This document shows positions 11,220-22,000 of a stretch of 64,000 nucleotides of DNA, in pieces. The stretch comes from Macrosoma leucophasiata (lineage: Eukaryota > Arthropoda > Insecta > Lepidoptera > Hedylidae). The stretch is taken from NCBI GenBank assembly GCA_036365455.1, contig JAWQUS010000016.1:10687001-10751000 (forward strand). Reading direction: 5' to 3'. The first letter of the stretch is position 1. Each line of letters opens with the position of its first letter. The notes beneath the pieces were generated by a model. It ran no database searches. It was not told the origin of the DNA and saw nothing but the letters and a program-made list of their open reading frames with translations. The translations under genes were made by a program, and so were the position numbers.

Positions 11220-11875
11220 TTTAACTTACTTACTTTCGAACTTCAGCAGAATTGAACCGAACATCATTTGTCACATAATTGGTTATCATAAACATCAGGA
11301 ATATTATCAGACTTTGCCTTTATAAATCCTTTGTAACACATAGCTACACGGAATCCACTAATAAATTTTTTAGCAATAAATTTTCGATATTATTGTCAAG
11401 TCACATGTTATCGCCGTAAACGCTGTACTATTCTTGAACAGCTATAACATTATGACGTCACAATTAGGGGTAACCAATCGTGGCGCGTTCATAGTCACGT
11501 GATTTTTATTTAAATTTTATCAACTTATAATTGCGTATAATTAATTTAAAAAAAAAATCTGTTTTTCGCATGACACATCAATACAATTAATAACAAAGTT
11601 TTATAAAACATAAAAAAAACAATTCATTTTTTATTTTCAAATTCCCAATTGGAAAAAGTCTAAATGCCTGCTTGTTAGTCTTGTTACCTTAAAAACATAC
11701 AACAAACATACAATAGGTACATAAACTAGTGAAAAAAAAGATTCCGGTACAGTTTTTTTTCTTTTTGTTTAAATACTAGAACTTGCATGGGCAATTTCAC
11801 CTACATTGTTCAAAATCAGAACTGCTAGTCAGTATAAGTGAGGATATTAATTTCCGACACAGAAGCATAACACTT

Positions 11876-11990
11876 TAGGCCTCAGGGGTGGCAACGCATT
11901 TACATTGAAACCTATGGTTTCATATATAGATACTGATAGGCTACAATATTACTTAGCAGCAATGTAAACTGTTTGCCGCAAAGACATTAA
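11876..11990 (-). repeat. Fragment of the ~290-bp poly(A) repeat
   Basis: ttaggcctcaggggtggcaacgcat and a diverged ataggct.ca..attactta..gcaatgtaaactg match the poly(A)-side half of the family. It ends in an A-rich run. Confidence 0.6.
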
Positions 11991-12376
11991 AAATACCTAC
12001 CTATTAATTCAACAAAAAAAAAAAAAATTTCGAAAACTAAAGCCCAACTACTAAAAAATACCTAATTAATTTGTCTTAGTGCCAACGACATAATAAAGTA
12101 TTATGTTCCAACCGTGGGGCTAAATCTCAGAACGTAATAAAAATTAAATTTCCACTCTATTGAATTATTTTTGACAAGCAACCAAGATTATTATATAATT
12201 ATAATAATACCATTATGTTGTGTTAAGTCAGTCTAAAATAAATTCCTGGTACCTATCCTGCCGTTTAAATTAACGTCACTATAGGGACCGCCCGCTGTTC
12301 GTCTCCGACTCTTACGAAAATCCTCTTCAGAATATCAAAATGCAAGCTCCATTATATTTTGGTCCCTATCTTTTGA

Positions 12377-12905
12377 TTAGAATCCCACTGCAAAAACATT
12401 TCGTTCATCCAGATCTGCTGCAAACCTAATTTTTATGCATATTTATAATCTAGAGTATGTATCCACTAGGTATCAAAAATGGCCGCAAGTATTTTTTTAT
12501 ATTTTTTATTTAAGCATTTTATTTTACTTGTTTTTTCAATAATAATACGTCCACTTCACGGCAATATGTATAAAGACTCTGAAAAATCACGGCTGCCGTT
12601 GTCGCCGCTACATATTTTCGTTCCGCCCCGATAACTTTTTACGTCCATAACGTACATGTATTATTTATATATCAAATTAAAGCTAGTTTTAGTTTTTCAT
12701 TATTATGATATACGGCAGCCAAATTATATCGGCCGAATATAAGAGTTGCAGGCTGTTAAAAATAAAATAATTAAATTAAAAATACTTGCGGCCAAATTCT
12801 GATACGCCACCTAGTGGATACATATTCTCAAGATTATAAATATGCATAAAAATTAGGCTTGCAGCATATCTGGATGAACAAAATGATTCTGCAGTGGGAT
12901 CCTAA
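12377..12905. mobile_element. Fold-back DNA element with ~125-bp inverted ends
   Basis: The left arm (12377 to about 12505) and right arm (about 12780-12905) are reverse complements with few mismatches. Each begins TTAG(a/g)ATCCCACTGCA and contains ctaatttttatgcatattta and ggccgcaagtattttt. The centre (about 275 bp) is AT-rich with no open frame. Long arms and no coding sequence fit a non-autonomous TIR element. The flanking duplication could not be resolved. Confidence 0.8.
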
Positions 12906-13061
12906 CCTATTTTGTTTGCTCTTAGTAAACTCGTACCAATATCGGTGTTTTCCGTTGTTATAAACCGGCTTTCAGTCGGCTCGTTACTTCATTCACATTC
13001 TGTACTGAGCCAAAATAAGCAATTTTACCGACTGTGTGTTACGAGCGTAACTTCATGAATG

Positions 13062-13230
13062 TATTCCCCGAAAGGGTAGGTAGAGGTGAATACAAACATT
13101 TAAGCGTTCATGCTGCCCACGATTTGCCAGTCACATTTTGGCCCATGTAACAGGTGGCGAGCCTGTCGATATCTCCTGGCACATTACAAAACTCCGAGGG
13201 TGGCACTGAGCAAATTCCACAAAATGGAAA
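13062..13230 (-). repeat. Partial tRNA-type SINE (3' part)
   Basis: It matches the middle and tail of the SINE at 15660-15973 in inverse orientation: cgaaagggtaggtagaggtgaa, cacgatttgccag, then ggcccatgtaacaggtggcg and a cacattac.aaactccgagg block. The tRNA-like head is missing. Confidence 0.75.
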
Positions 13231-13835
13231 AAAAACCAATGGCATCAGAGATAACGTAGCAGTACAGGCTTGCTAACTTACTGCTGAGGCAGTTTGTTTG
13301 GTGCTAGCAATAATAACTTAAACTCCTAAGGGCTGATTCCACCGTCGTAATAAAAGGCGTCTTAGGTTCTTAAACGAGTTCAATAATACTATTTGGATTT
13401 CACCAACGAAAATTGTTCGTGATGAATTGTATGATGTAGAATGTAAATTTTAAGCTAAAACGCGCTTTTTTGAACTCAGCTATAACAGCAAACGTTGAAA
13501 TCCGCCCTATTGTTCACTTTATACAATTATTAAATTTTCAGTTAATTATGTAATTTAATTTGACTTACCCGCGTGTTGCTGTGTCGATTCCTTTCACAAC
13601 TTTGAAGGTATAGACGTTGTATTCAACAACATTGTTTTACAAATGGTTTAGAAAGAGGTTACAGCGATAAAGCTTCAAGACACACAGAACAAAACTAGGT
13701 CTGTATTTGTAACACGCTTTCAAAATATATGAGGCACAGACACAGATATTATTAGGTATATATTTTTTGTGGAAATTTCTCAGTGCCACTGAAGGTAGAC
13801 GAGGCACGTGAAGTTTGTCAGAACCGGGATACCTG
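13231..13835. other. No gene seen
   Basis: Neither strand shows a long or recognisable frame. No repeat of this window was matched. Confidence 0.4.
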
Positions 13836-13842
13836 GCGCTCT

Positions 13843-13945
13843 ACACTCTCTGCCTACCCCGTTAGGGACCTGGCGTGAAGATACACACATACATATTTAT
13901 GTATGTATCACGCCAAGTCCCTTACGGGGTTTGCAGAGAGTGTGC
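13843..13945. repeat. Imperfect hairpin element
   Basis: 13843-13894 (acactctctgcctaccccgt, cctggcgtgaagatacacac) and 13899-13945 (tatcacgccaagtcccttac, ggggtttgcagagagtgtgc) are inverse copies with a few differences. A half copy recurs at 54510-54575. Related words occur at 61150-61200. Confidence 0.7.
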
Positions 13946-14151
13946 TTCTTCTACATTCATCATTCTGAAACATATACATGCACGCCGATTCCTAAGACTT
14001 TTGACCCTACCTATCGAGTACTGTCTGCAGGTTTTGGGGGTTTTGGGTTAGTCATTCGATCATTCGAGATATGAATAAATTAAATTATTGTCATAAATAT
14101 TTGGAACTCGTTAAAGTCTTTAGAAATTAAAAAAAAAACGGAAAGAAAAAA

Positions 14152-14228
14152 TTGACTTCGGGCAGGAATCGAACCTCTGACCTCAGGATAACCAGTCCAG
14201 CCGCTTTACCACTAAGCTACCGAAGTGC
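14152..14228 (-). repeat. tRNA-like sequence (tRNA-derived repeat)
   Basis: On the minus strand ACTTCGGTAGCTTAGTGGTA starts a cloverleaf-like unit that ends GGTTCGATTCCTGCCCGAAG. The acceptor arms ACTTCGG and CCGAAGT pair. The loop CTGGTTA would place GGT in the anticodon position. Related copies occur at 36955-37075 and as an inverted pair at 56590-56750. All are flanked by A/T-rich text, so I read it as a dispersed tRNA-derived repeat and not a working tRNA gene. Confidence 0.6.
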
Positions 14229-14507
14229 CAATAAAGTTTCTTAAGACCAAATTTCCTCAAGGATTAAACTATTGGCTGACATTGTAATTATTTAAGTACA
14301 TATTTGCAACTGCATTTTCTAGAAACACTTGTACTGGAAGGAATGTAATCTCTAAACGTGCTACAGCGGAACGTGTTCGCTCCAAATTATTACATAGTAA
14401 CATTTTGTGCTGCATTCAAATGTACAGTTCAATGTTTTGTAAACTTTAATTTACACTACTTTTAGAAGCTATTTTGAACACTGTATTTTCTTAATGTAAA
14501 AGTTTAT

Positions 14508-14670
14508 CTCAGGGTGACATTCACAGACCGCACTACGACTTTACTTTCAGCAAAGTATGCTTAGAACTGTCAGTAAAGTATCAGTTTTGACTGTCCTAAG
14601 CGTATTTCGCTGAAAGTGACTTTTCTTTACTTACTTTACGTAGTGCCGTCTGTGTCAATCTCACACTCAG
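14508..14670. mobile_element. MITE-like element with ~50-bp inverted ends
   Basis: The left end ctcagggtgacattcacaga continues into ccgcactacgactttacttt. The right end is its inverse (actttacgtagtgccgtctg, tgtcaatctcacactcag). The inner bases cagcaaagtatgcttag and ctaagcgtatttcgctg also pair. A much reduced relative lies at 47908-47971. Confidence 0.75.
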
Positions 14671-15655
14671 AATCCGAACGCGCTATTCTAACTGAAGAAC
14701 CGGACAGAAGAAAGCTTGCACGACGCTCAAGCTTTTATTTTCAAATCGATGAAGTGAACAAGGTCACAGTTAACAGTTAGCTACTGTTTAAATTAACTTT
14801 AACTATAAGTACCTCAAAGTCTACTTGACCTTTGAGAGATATCTGGCAAAGCGATATGTATACAGATATTAATTCAAATAAGGATAAATCCTGTATAAGA
14901 ATTTATTTCGGCAAGCATCATTTAGAACTCTGTTGAACTTCTAAAATAAACTTCTCAAAGTCGGGGTCGTCTCACGGGTTCGCTAATAATTTTAATCGTA
15001 TGTCACCAAAGATATCTACTTATTTATTTAAATTTCCCTAGAGTCAGATAAATCCCACAAAACGGATAATCCACTTTTTACTCATACACATTTATCATTT
15101 CGCTATGATAATGTCATGATCGTGTCATATACAGCTAAGACCTTGTCCAGAAAAACATGTTTAGCACCTTCATTAAATTAAAAAAATAAAATAAATAACA
15201 AGGTGATCTGTGTTCACAAAAAAAAATGTGTACCACATTTTTTTCCAAAATTGAATGTGAAAAATTAATAAATAGTTAACATATTCACTGGCATTTCAAC
15301 CCTTATAGAATTACCGTTCAGTTTCGGTAGGGATTAATTGAAATTGGATTAGCGGCTGAACTATCGTCAGAATTATACCCGGACAAAGGTAAATGTATTT
15401 TCCTAAACACCGATATGGGTCATCAGATTACATCGTACCGGTCGTACTCTACCTAATGTTGTTGTTCAATAGCTTATAATCCCTACATTGACTATATGCG
15501 ATCAACTTTTATTGAAACTAATGAAATTTGTTGTATTATTTGTTGTCTGTTTGTTGTTGTTTTTGTTGTTTATTGTTGTAATTGTTGAGTATTCATATTT
15601 GGCCGGTTAACACAGAACTAAGGCTTTACAAAATTGTATAATTCAATTAGCTTAT
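14671..15655. other. No gene seen
   Basis: AT-rich with a TTG-rich tract near 15530-15590. No coding or RNA gene is recognised. Confidence 0.4.
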
Positions 15656-15659
15656 TTGA

Positions 15660-15973
15660 TTGCCTCGGTAGCCTAGTGGTAGCAGGCCACTACTACTACG
15701 CTGAGGTCCTGGTTTCGATTCCCGGGTAGGGGGTTATCAGAGATAATGGTGTAAAGTCCTATATCTTTGGTTCTATTGGGTTTTTTCCATTTTCTGGAAA
15801 TTTTCCAGTACCTCGAAGTTTGGTAATGTGCCCGGTGATGTCAACAGGCTCGCCATCTGTTACATGGGCCAAAACGTAACCGGCGAATCGTGGGTGTTTG
15901 GACGTATGCTTGAATGCATGCATTTACCTCTGCCTACCCCTTCGAAGATTACAGGCGTGAAGTTACATTATTT
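15660..15973 (+). mobile_element. tRNA-headed SINE, full copy
   Basis: The head reads ctcggtagcctagtggtagc (A-box-like) and ggtttcgattcccgggtag (B-box-like), so it is derived from a tRNA. The body includes agataatggtgtaaagtcc, ggtaatgtgcccggtgatgt and catgggccaaaacgtaaccg. The tail has cctctgcctaccccttcg and ends gattacaggcgtgaagtta. The copy at 59548-59872 is inverted and equally complete. Fragments lie at 13062, 40378, 48436, 48565 and 61560. Confidence 0.85.
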
Positions 15974-16021
15974 GATGATATATTTGTATATATTAGTTTT
16001 TGTCAGATTAAAAAATAGATA

Positions 16022-16074
16022 GGGGTCGATTTGCAATTTTATTGTTGGATACAATAAAATTGCAAATCGACCCC
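16022..16074. repeat. Perfect hairpin, 24-bp arms
   Basis: 16022-16045 and 16051-16074 are exact inverse copies around the centre tggat. It lies immediately downstream of the SINE, with an unrelated arm sequence. Confidence 0.85.
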
Positions 16075-16081
16075 AGGAAGG

Positions 16082-16505
16082 AGACTTCGGCTTATTTCGG
16101 GTTTGTAGAGCGTTATCTCTTTCACATCTGACTTTTATGACATTTATTGTCGACCATTTTGATCAAGATTCCGTGTTGTGCTCTGCAGCAACGCCACCAT
16201 ATATTTTTTTATTATGAATATTTACCCACTTTATGTACTTCTAACGATAATGACGCACGTGTATTGTTTGTGAATGTACGACTTTTAATTTAATGGAAAA
16301 AAGCAAATTAATGTGGCGTTGCCCAAGAGAATTCTCTGATTCTTTTAATATACTTCTTTCTTTCTTCTGATTTCTTGATTGAATTTGACCAATACAGCAG
16401 TAACAGTGCTTACGTAGGCAGTTAATAGCAGAGATTACGCTTGACAAAGTCGAAACTAGCCGATTGAGTCTTTCGTAGACTCGACGTGCAATATTAATTG
16501 TTGAG
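16082..16505. repeat. Dispersed repeat, copy 2 of 3, with inner insert
   Basis: The ends match 4505-4752: cggcttatttcgggtttgtagagcgttatc on the left, then gcttacgtaggcagtt, gtcgaaactagccgattga and cgacgtgcaatatt on the right. Some 200 bp of other DNA separates the halves. Confidence 0.65.
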
Positions 16506-16689
16506 TACTGTATATGTTATAGCAATACGATTCTTCAATAAATAAAATAATGCTATTTCATATAGATAGGTACGTAGTGGGTATTAAAAGTCGCAACATA
16601 ATATGCTGCAAATGCTCATCATCAAAATATTGATTCTATTTAATGTTAACATCATTAGGCAATAAATAGCGATTTCAAGTTGTCTATAA

Positions 16690-16945
16690 AACCTGTCTTT
16701 GTTTCTTCCCTAGATCGTGTTATACGTATATATTAATTACAACCAGACCAATTATAGCCGACAGTAAAGGTATAGATATATCCGATCGTTAAAGACGCTC
16801 AATACTGAAACACCATTAGGTAAGCTTAGGCTCGCCCATTATCCTGTCATCAATATACAAGTACTTAGGCAATTACATTTTCCATTTCAATGAATTATCG
16901 TGATGTTAGTTGTACAATTGTAAGGTTTAACCGAAAGTTACCATA
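16690..16945. repeat. Duplicated block, inverse partner at 49615-49866
   Basis: Read as its reverse complement, 49615-49866 matches this block in order. Examples are cctgtctttgtttcttc, cgtgttatacgtatat, gcttaggctcgcccattatc/gcttaggatcggccattatc, caagtacttag and tgatgttagttg. It is non-coding as far as can be seen. Confidence 0.75.
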
Positions 16946-17261
16946 AATAAAATTAATTAAAAAGTTACTTTTGATAACTTATTCTACATTTTGTCGATTC
17001 GTTAAGACTGTAGAACCATGTAAATAAATAATATCTCTGTTATTTCGGATTTCCGTTATGAAGCACTGTAACTTGAACAACGTTATTTATTTGCTTTTGA
17101 AGCTGGAATAATTTAATTATAAATTATTGTTTTTCTCTTAAATAGACTAATCGAATTAGTTATTATCAGATCCAATGTTCTGTAACTGAAATCTAGGATG
17201 GTTTTCATGAAATTATTATTTTTTCATGTTCTAAAAAAAGGATTCTTCTTCTTCGTGTCAA

Positions 17262-17600
17262 CTACTTCAAGGCGAAATGTATTAAGTTTAAAAGAAACTT
17301 GACACAAAACTTGGCAATGGCCACCGCATTATCCGTAGCTCCGCTAAGGTCGCTTGTGGAGCAGCTAGTGGGACACAGAGGGCAAACCATTAGATGAGCC
17401 ATTGTCTCAATATCATGGATTCTCCACAGTAGCACATCGTATTTCGGTGGGCTGAGAAACCCCACTTAACCAGGTTTTCCCTGCAGCGACCAACCTGGGT
17501 TCGCAAACGATTAAGCGATTTCCATATTGGCCACTGCAGGTTATGTCCAGGAAGCAGGGACTCCGAGGGTGGTATAAAGCCTGAAGGAGGAGGACACAAA
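17262..17600 (-). pseudogene. LINE C-terminus, frameshifted
   Basis: On the minus strand one frame gives LQWPIWKSLNRLRTQVGRCR and ENLVKWGF. After a shift near 17460, the next gives HDIETMAHLMVCPLCP and SDLSGATDNAVAIAKF. Together this is the zinc-finger-like tail of jockey/CR1-type LINE polyproteins (LNRLR..VGR...KWG, H...CP.CP, L..AT..A...). The rest of the element is absent, so this is a relic. Confidence 0.65.
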
Positions 17601-18529
17601 AAAGGATTAATTCATATTTCTGATTAACAGTATGACCATTTTTTATAATTTTCTGTCATATCGTCTTTTACTCCCTGTATACTTTGGAACTCGGGTACTA
17701 AAAAAAAACTCTTGGAATGCGTTCAAGGGAGAGTGCAAACCAAGAAAAAACTTGCCTTGACCAAATAGAGTAAGTAGATACTGTACAAAGGTAAGGTCAA
17801 GCATCGCTCAAGATTGTTAAAAATTGACGTGGTGTCAGAGAATATGTACAAATGTGGTGTGCAAGAATACCTCAAAGCATGACAAGTTTTACAGTGACAT
17901 GTGGTGACGCAGTTTTTTTTTCTTTATCCACTCTGAATATTGGAAGAAAATTTAGTAGATAATTCACACGATAAATATTTTCTATCTATAACGAAATCGA
18001 ACTCGTTTAATTTCGGTTATCATTGCAATGTTTATTCCTTGCATGCTCGCATCATGTTCTATAATGGCTTTAAATACATTTTCAAATACCTTCAGGAAAT
18101 AATGATAGCTGAATACTTAAACAAATATAAGGGCGTTTAAAAGAAGATTAAAAGATTTTTCTCTTAGCTTCACGTTATTAGATTAATATTAATTGTGAAT
18201 AGCAATTTTGTCGTCCGTTGAATGTCAAAGTAAATCTGCTTAAATTAATAAACAGTCGCGTAAATCTTTATTACGACAGATTTCATCGTGTTATTCCCAT
18301 CGGATTCTTTTGTCAAGGATATTTATTTGTAGGAGAAATGTGAAAGATTTCCCTTTAAATGATTCTTCAATGCTCATATAAAAACAGCATACTTAAGGAA
18401 GAAAAAATATATTAATCTCATTAATTTGTGTAATACATATTATCCAAATTCTTGAATAAGAAGACTATATTTTTGTGATAAATCAGAAAGAAAAGGCCCA
18501 TTTTTTTATATTGTGTCAGAAATTGCATG
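17601..18529. other. No gene seen
   Basis: Short frames only. No repeat of this window was recognised before the repeat starting at 18530. Confidence 0.4.
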
Positions 18530-18818
18530 TTTTTTTTTTAATGTAATAAAAGTGGCAAACAAGCATGCAGTTCACATTGATGTTAAGTGATGACTGCAGC
18601 CTATAGACACCCACACAATGACTAGAGGTCAAAATGCAGATGCGTTACCACTCCTGAGGCTTAAGTTGTTATGCCTCTGTGCCGGAAATTACAGGGCCGT
18701 ACATTACCAGCTGACCGGAACACGATAGTGCTGAACACTACCATTTAGCGGCAAGTATATTAGGTAATGCGGTGGTGCCTACGCCCGCGAACTCCGTCAT
18801 TGGAGCTCTACCACCAGT
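18530..18818 (-). mobile_element. ~290-bp poly(A)-tailed repeat, near full length
   Basis: Read on the minus strand it starts ctggtggtagagctccaatg and runs through gcgggcgtaggcaccaccgc, atggtagtgttcagcacta and gcatctgcattttgacctc. It ends gcatgcttgtttgccactt plus a T/A-rich tail (poly-A on that strand). One poly(A) end, no inverted ends and constant length suggest a SINE or the 3' end of a LINE. Other copies are at 20878, 27718, 32661, 34050, 35697, 36192, 42534, 60350 and 63889, with fragments elsewhere. Confidence 0.8.
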
Positions 18819-19046
18819 AAAAACCTTCAGTACGATGAAATGGAATATGGAACTCAGTTATGCTAAGTACCTACTTACTACTTTTTATAATATTTATACC
18901 TACTTTTTTGGTCTCACCTTAAATGGTCTCTTTCTAATTATGAAAATATTTCTTCATGCATTAGCATTATTAAGAAGAATGTAATAAAGAAAGAGAGACA
19001 GAAGAAACGTTTATTTGTTTATACATAAGTTAGGGAAGAACAAAAA

Positions 19047-19052
19047 TTTATT
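19047..19052 (-). promoter_or_regulatory. Polyadenylation signal of ODAD4
   Basis: AATAAA on the minus strand, 36 bases after the ODAD4 stop codon. Confidence 0.6.
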
Positions 19053-19088
19053 GAAATCCGAAATCATTTACTACAGAATTTCGCGGCA

Positions 19089-22000
19089 TCAGAAATCGAA
19101 GTCTTGGAAACCGAGCGGGTGGTGCGACTTGCGGGAGATCCTTGCGGGTTGTTGAGCACGAGGTGCGATCGATATGCGGCGGCCGGCGGCCGGTGTCGAG
19201 GACTCCTCGGGCCGTGCGCCAGGCATTACGGAGAACCGCCTGAAATCAGAGCACTCTTTTTATAACACACTAGCTTACCCTGCGCGTGTTGCTATTGCTA
19301 CGCGACCAACTAAAAATGACAATGGCGCCATCTGTCGAATTTGCCAAATCAGAAACCTTCGTGGGCTCATGCACAACAACTTTGATAAAGATCATCACAT
19401 GATCAAATGCGTAGTTTACGACCCTTTAAAGGACATAAAGACAAATAATCAATTTTATATATAAAAAAGGTATTTAATTTAATAAAATCCTACCAAAATG
19501 ATTTATGCCATTTATCATTTTAGTAGGATTTCTCCAGTCTACTCATGTCCTACGAATACTTTTATCGTAGAATATGCGATATTTTAAGTATTTAATTTTG
19601 ACGTACAAACCCCAAATATATTATCATAATCTTTCTCTATACATTTTCCTCTTTTGATGAAAGAAGATATGTTTTATATAAAAAAAATAATTATGCAAGG
19701 CATTCAAAACAAAAAAAATAATTGTAACCGTGAATTAAAAAAAACAGTGACCAAAAGGATAGATTTTTTAAACCAAAGATATATTTTAATAGAAATATAA
19801 TAATGTCTCCGTAATAAACGCAAACATAAGAAATATGGCTAATTTATTGCTCATTAAATTTTAACAGTTTTCGCTCCAGCAAAACACAAAGGTCAACTCA
19901 AGATTAAAGTTAAATTCGCCGGAACGAGAACCCAGATAAAAGATACACGTCACCTGGCAGCTGGTATGACGGACATTTTCCTGAAGAGGTGTTCTGCGGC
20001 GATGCGTAAATCATCGTCTTGTATCAATGTGACCATTGCCTTTTCTCGTTTCTCAAGAGTTGCTTCTGCCGAGGTGACTTCACCTTCTATTGACACGGTG
20101 ACACACTGACAAACGAAAGAATTATTATTTTTTTTTTTTTAGATCTGTCTTCGTGTTGGCGACCTTTCTCGAGACGGCACTAGTCTACTTCACCGGGCAA
20201 TTGGCGAGCGCAGAAGGCGCTCCAGCCTAAATACAAATTAGCGCAACTACCTAAGGGTGACCCATGCGGGTCCGTGCCTCGGCTTAGGGCGTTGCGGAGA
20301 GACATATTAGACATATGCGATTATGGGCGGTGCAACTTTCGCTCTACTCCATTCGGTTGGCGATAACCAGAACGTCATCGGCCTCGCGGGGCCGGGGATA
20401 GGGTCGGGTCGCAAATTATGAATTTTATTGTGATTTTTATTTCCGGTGTTGTTTACAAAAGAACATTTCCTCGACTTAATTGACCCCTTTTTTCTTTGAA
20501 CATATTTTTAGATACCTATCTACAATCTATCTATTGTTTTTGTTCTTTTTACTGAAAATTTTGTAAATGATTACATGTTTTTTTTTTATTATGAACTAGC
20601 TGTGCCCAGTATCTACCCGGACGAAGTCGTGGGTGCAGCTAGTATAAAAGCGTAAGTTACTCTTTATTACATCAGCTATCTGCCAGTGAAAGTCCCGTCA
20701 AAATCGGAGACACTCAAATTCTATGTATTTGTATGTAGTTATGTATGTATGTATGGTTGTATGGAGATAAAAGTAGCTCAAGTTAATCCATATCACATCA
20801 GCTATCTGCCAGTGTAAGTCCCGTCAAAATCGGAGACACTCCGACTCTTCTTATTTGTATGTAGGTATGCATGTATGTTTTTTTTTATGTTTTAAATGTG
20901 GCAAACAAGCGTACAGTTCACATTGATGTTAAGTGATGACTGCAGCCTATAGACACCCACACAATGACCAGAGGTAAAAATGCAGATGCGTTACCACTCC
21001 TGAGGCCTAAAGTGTTATGCCTCTGTGCCGGAAATTACAGAGCCGTACATTACCAGCTGACCGGAACACGATAGTGCTGAACACTACCATTTAGCGGCAA
21101 GTATATTAGGTAATGCGGTGGTGCCTTCGCCCGCGAGCTCCGTCACTGGAGCTCTACCACCAGTAAAAATGGTATGTATCGATGTATGGAGATAAAAGTA
21201 GCCTAAGGTACTCCTTATCACATCAGCTATTTGCCAGTGAAAGTCCCGTCAAAATCGGTCAAGCCGTTCCCAAGATTAGTCCCGCCAAACAGACAGACAG
21301 ACAAAATTGTACAAAATATTGTTTTGGTATATGTACCATGTATACCATATGCGTTTAGTAAAAAGCGGTTATTTTTATATTACACACAGACACTCCAATT
21401 TTATTTATTTGTACGTATATAGATTTATTAAGGAAGCTACAATACAACATAAGACCTAAAAATTCTGTGAAAATTTTAAGCGTCTACATTATAGCGGTAA
21501 CAGAAATACATAATTTGTGAAAATGTTAGCTTTCTAGCTATCACTATTTATGAGATATAGCCTGATGACAGACAGATGGACAGACGGACGGACGGACGGA
21601 CAGACAGACAGACAGCGGAGGATTAGTTATCCGTAGGGTTCGTATTTACCTATTAGGTACGAAACTCCCTATAAGATAGAACTAAGATACTAAGACAGAA
21701 TAGCTTTAAAATATTCGATACGATTCTTTAAATTGACATAACTTTTTTATTTCTGAACCGATTCACATGAAACAAACACTTAATGTTAAGTGAAACTTAC
21801 CACAATATATTACTGAAAACCGGAATCGAACAAGCCGTTTCTGATATTGGCGTGCACAAACACATAGACAAACAGACATTTTTCCGGGATAAAAAGTACC
21901 CAGTGTTGTGCGCCAAAGGTTAAAGTATAATCATACCAAGTTTCATTGTAATCGGACTGGTTGTTTTTATGTGATGCTTGAACAAACAAACAGACAGACA

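Larger units (their letters stand above)
9900..11650 (+). mobile_element. Decayed THAP-bearing DNA element
   Basis: The inverted words tgtgacgtcataatgtta (10076-10093) and taacattatgacgtcaca (about 11445-11462) flank a broken THAP exon. Related A+T text with aagttttataa lies further out on both sides (near 9950 and 11600). This suggests a DNA transposon or its deletion derivative that carried a THAP-type DNA-binding protein, as P-like elements do. The outer ends are not firmly placed. A Helitron at 10421-11219 sits inside it. Confidence 0.45.

Noticed and set aside
14152..14228. Functional tRNA gene
   Set aside because: The cloverleaf is plausible, but related copies are degenerate or inverted and embedded in repeats, so a tRNA-derived repeat is more likely.
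19174..19464. 96-codon plus-strand frame with MRRPAAG start
   Set aside because: It is the antisense of the last ODAD4 exon, whose minus-strand frame fits the splice phase and the stop.
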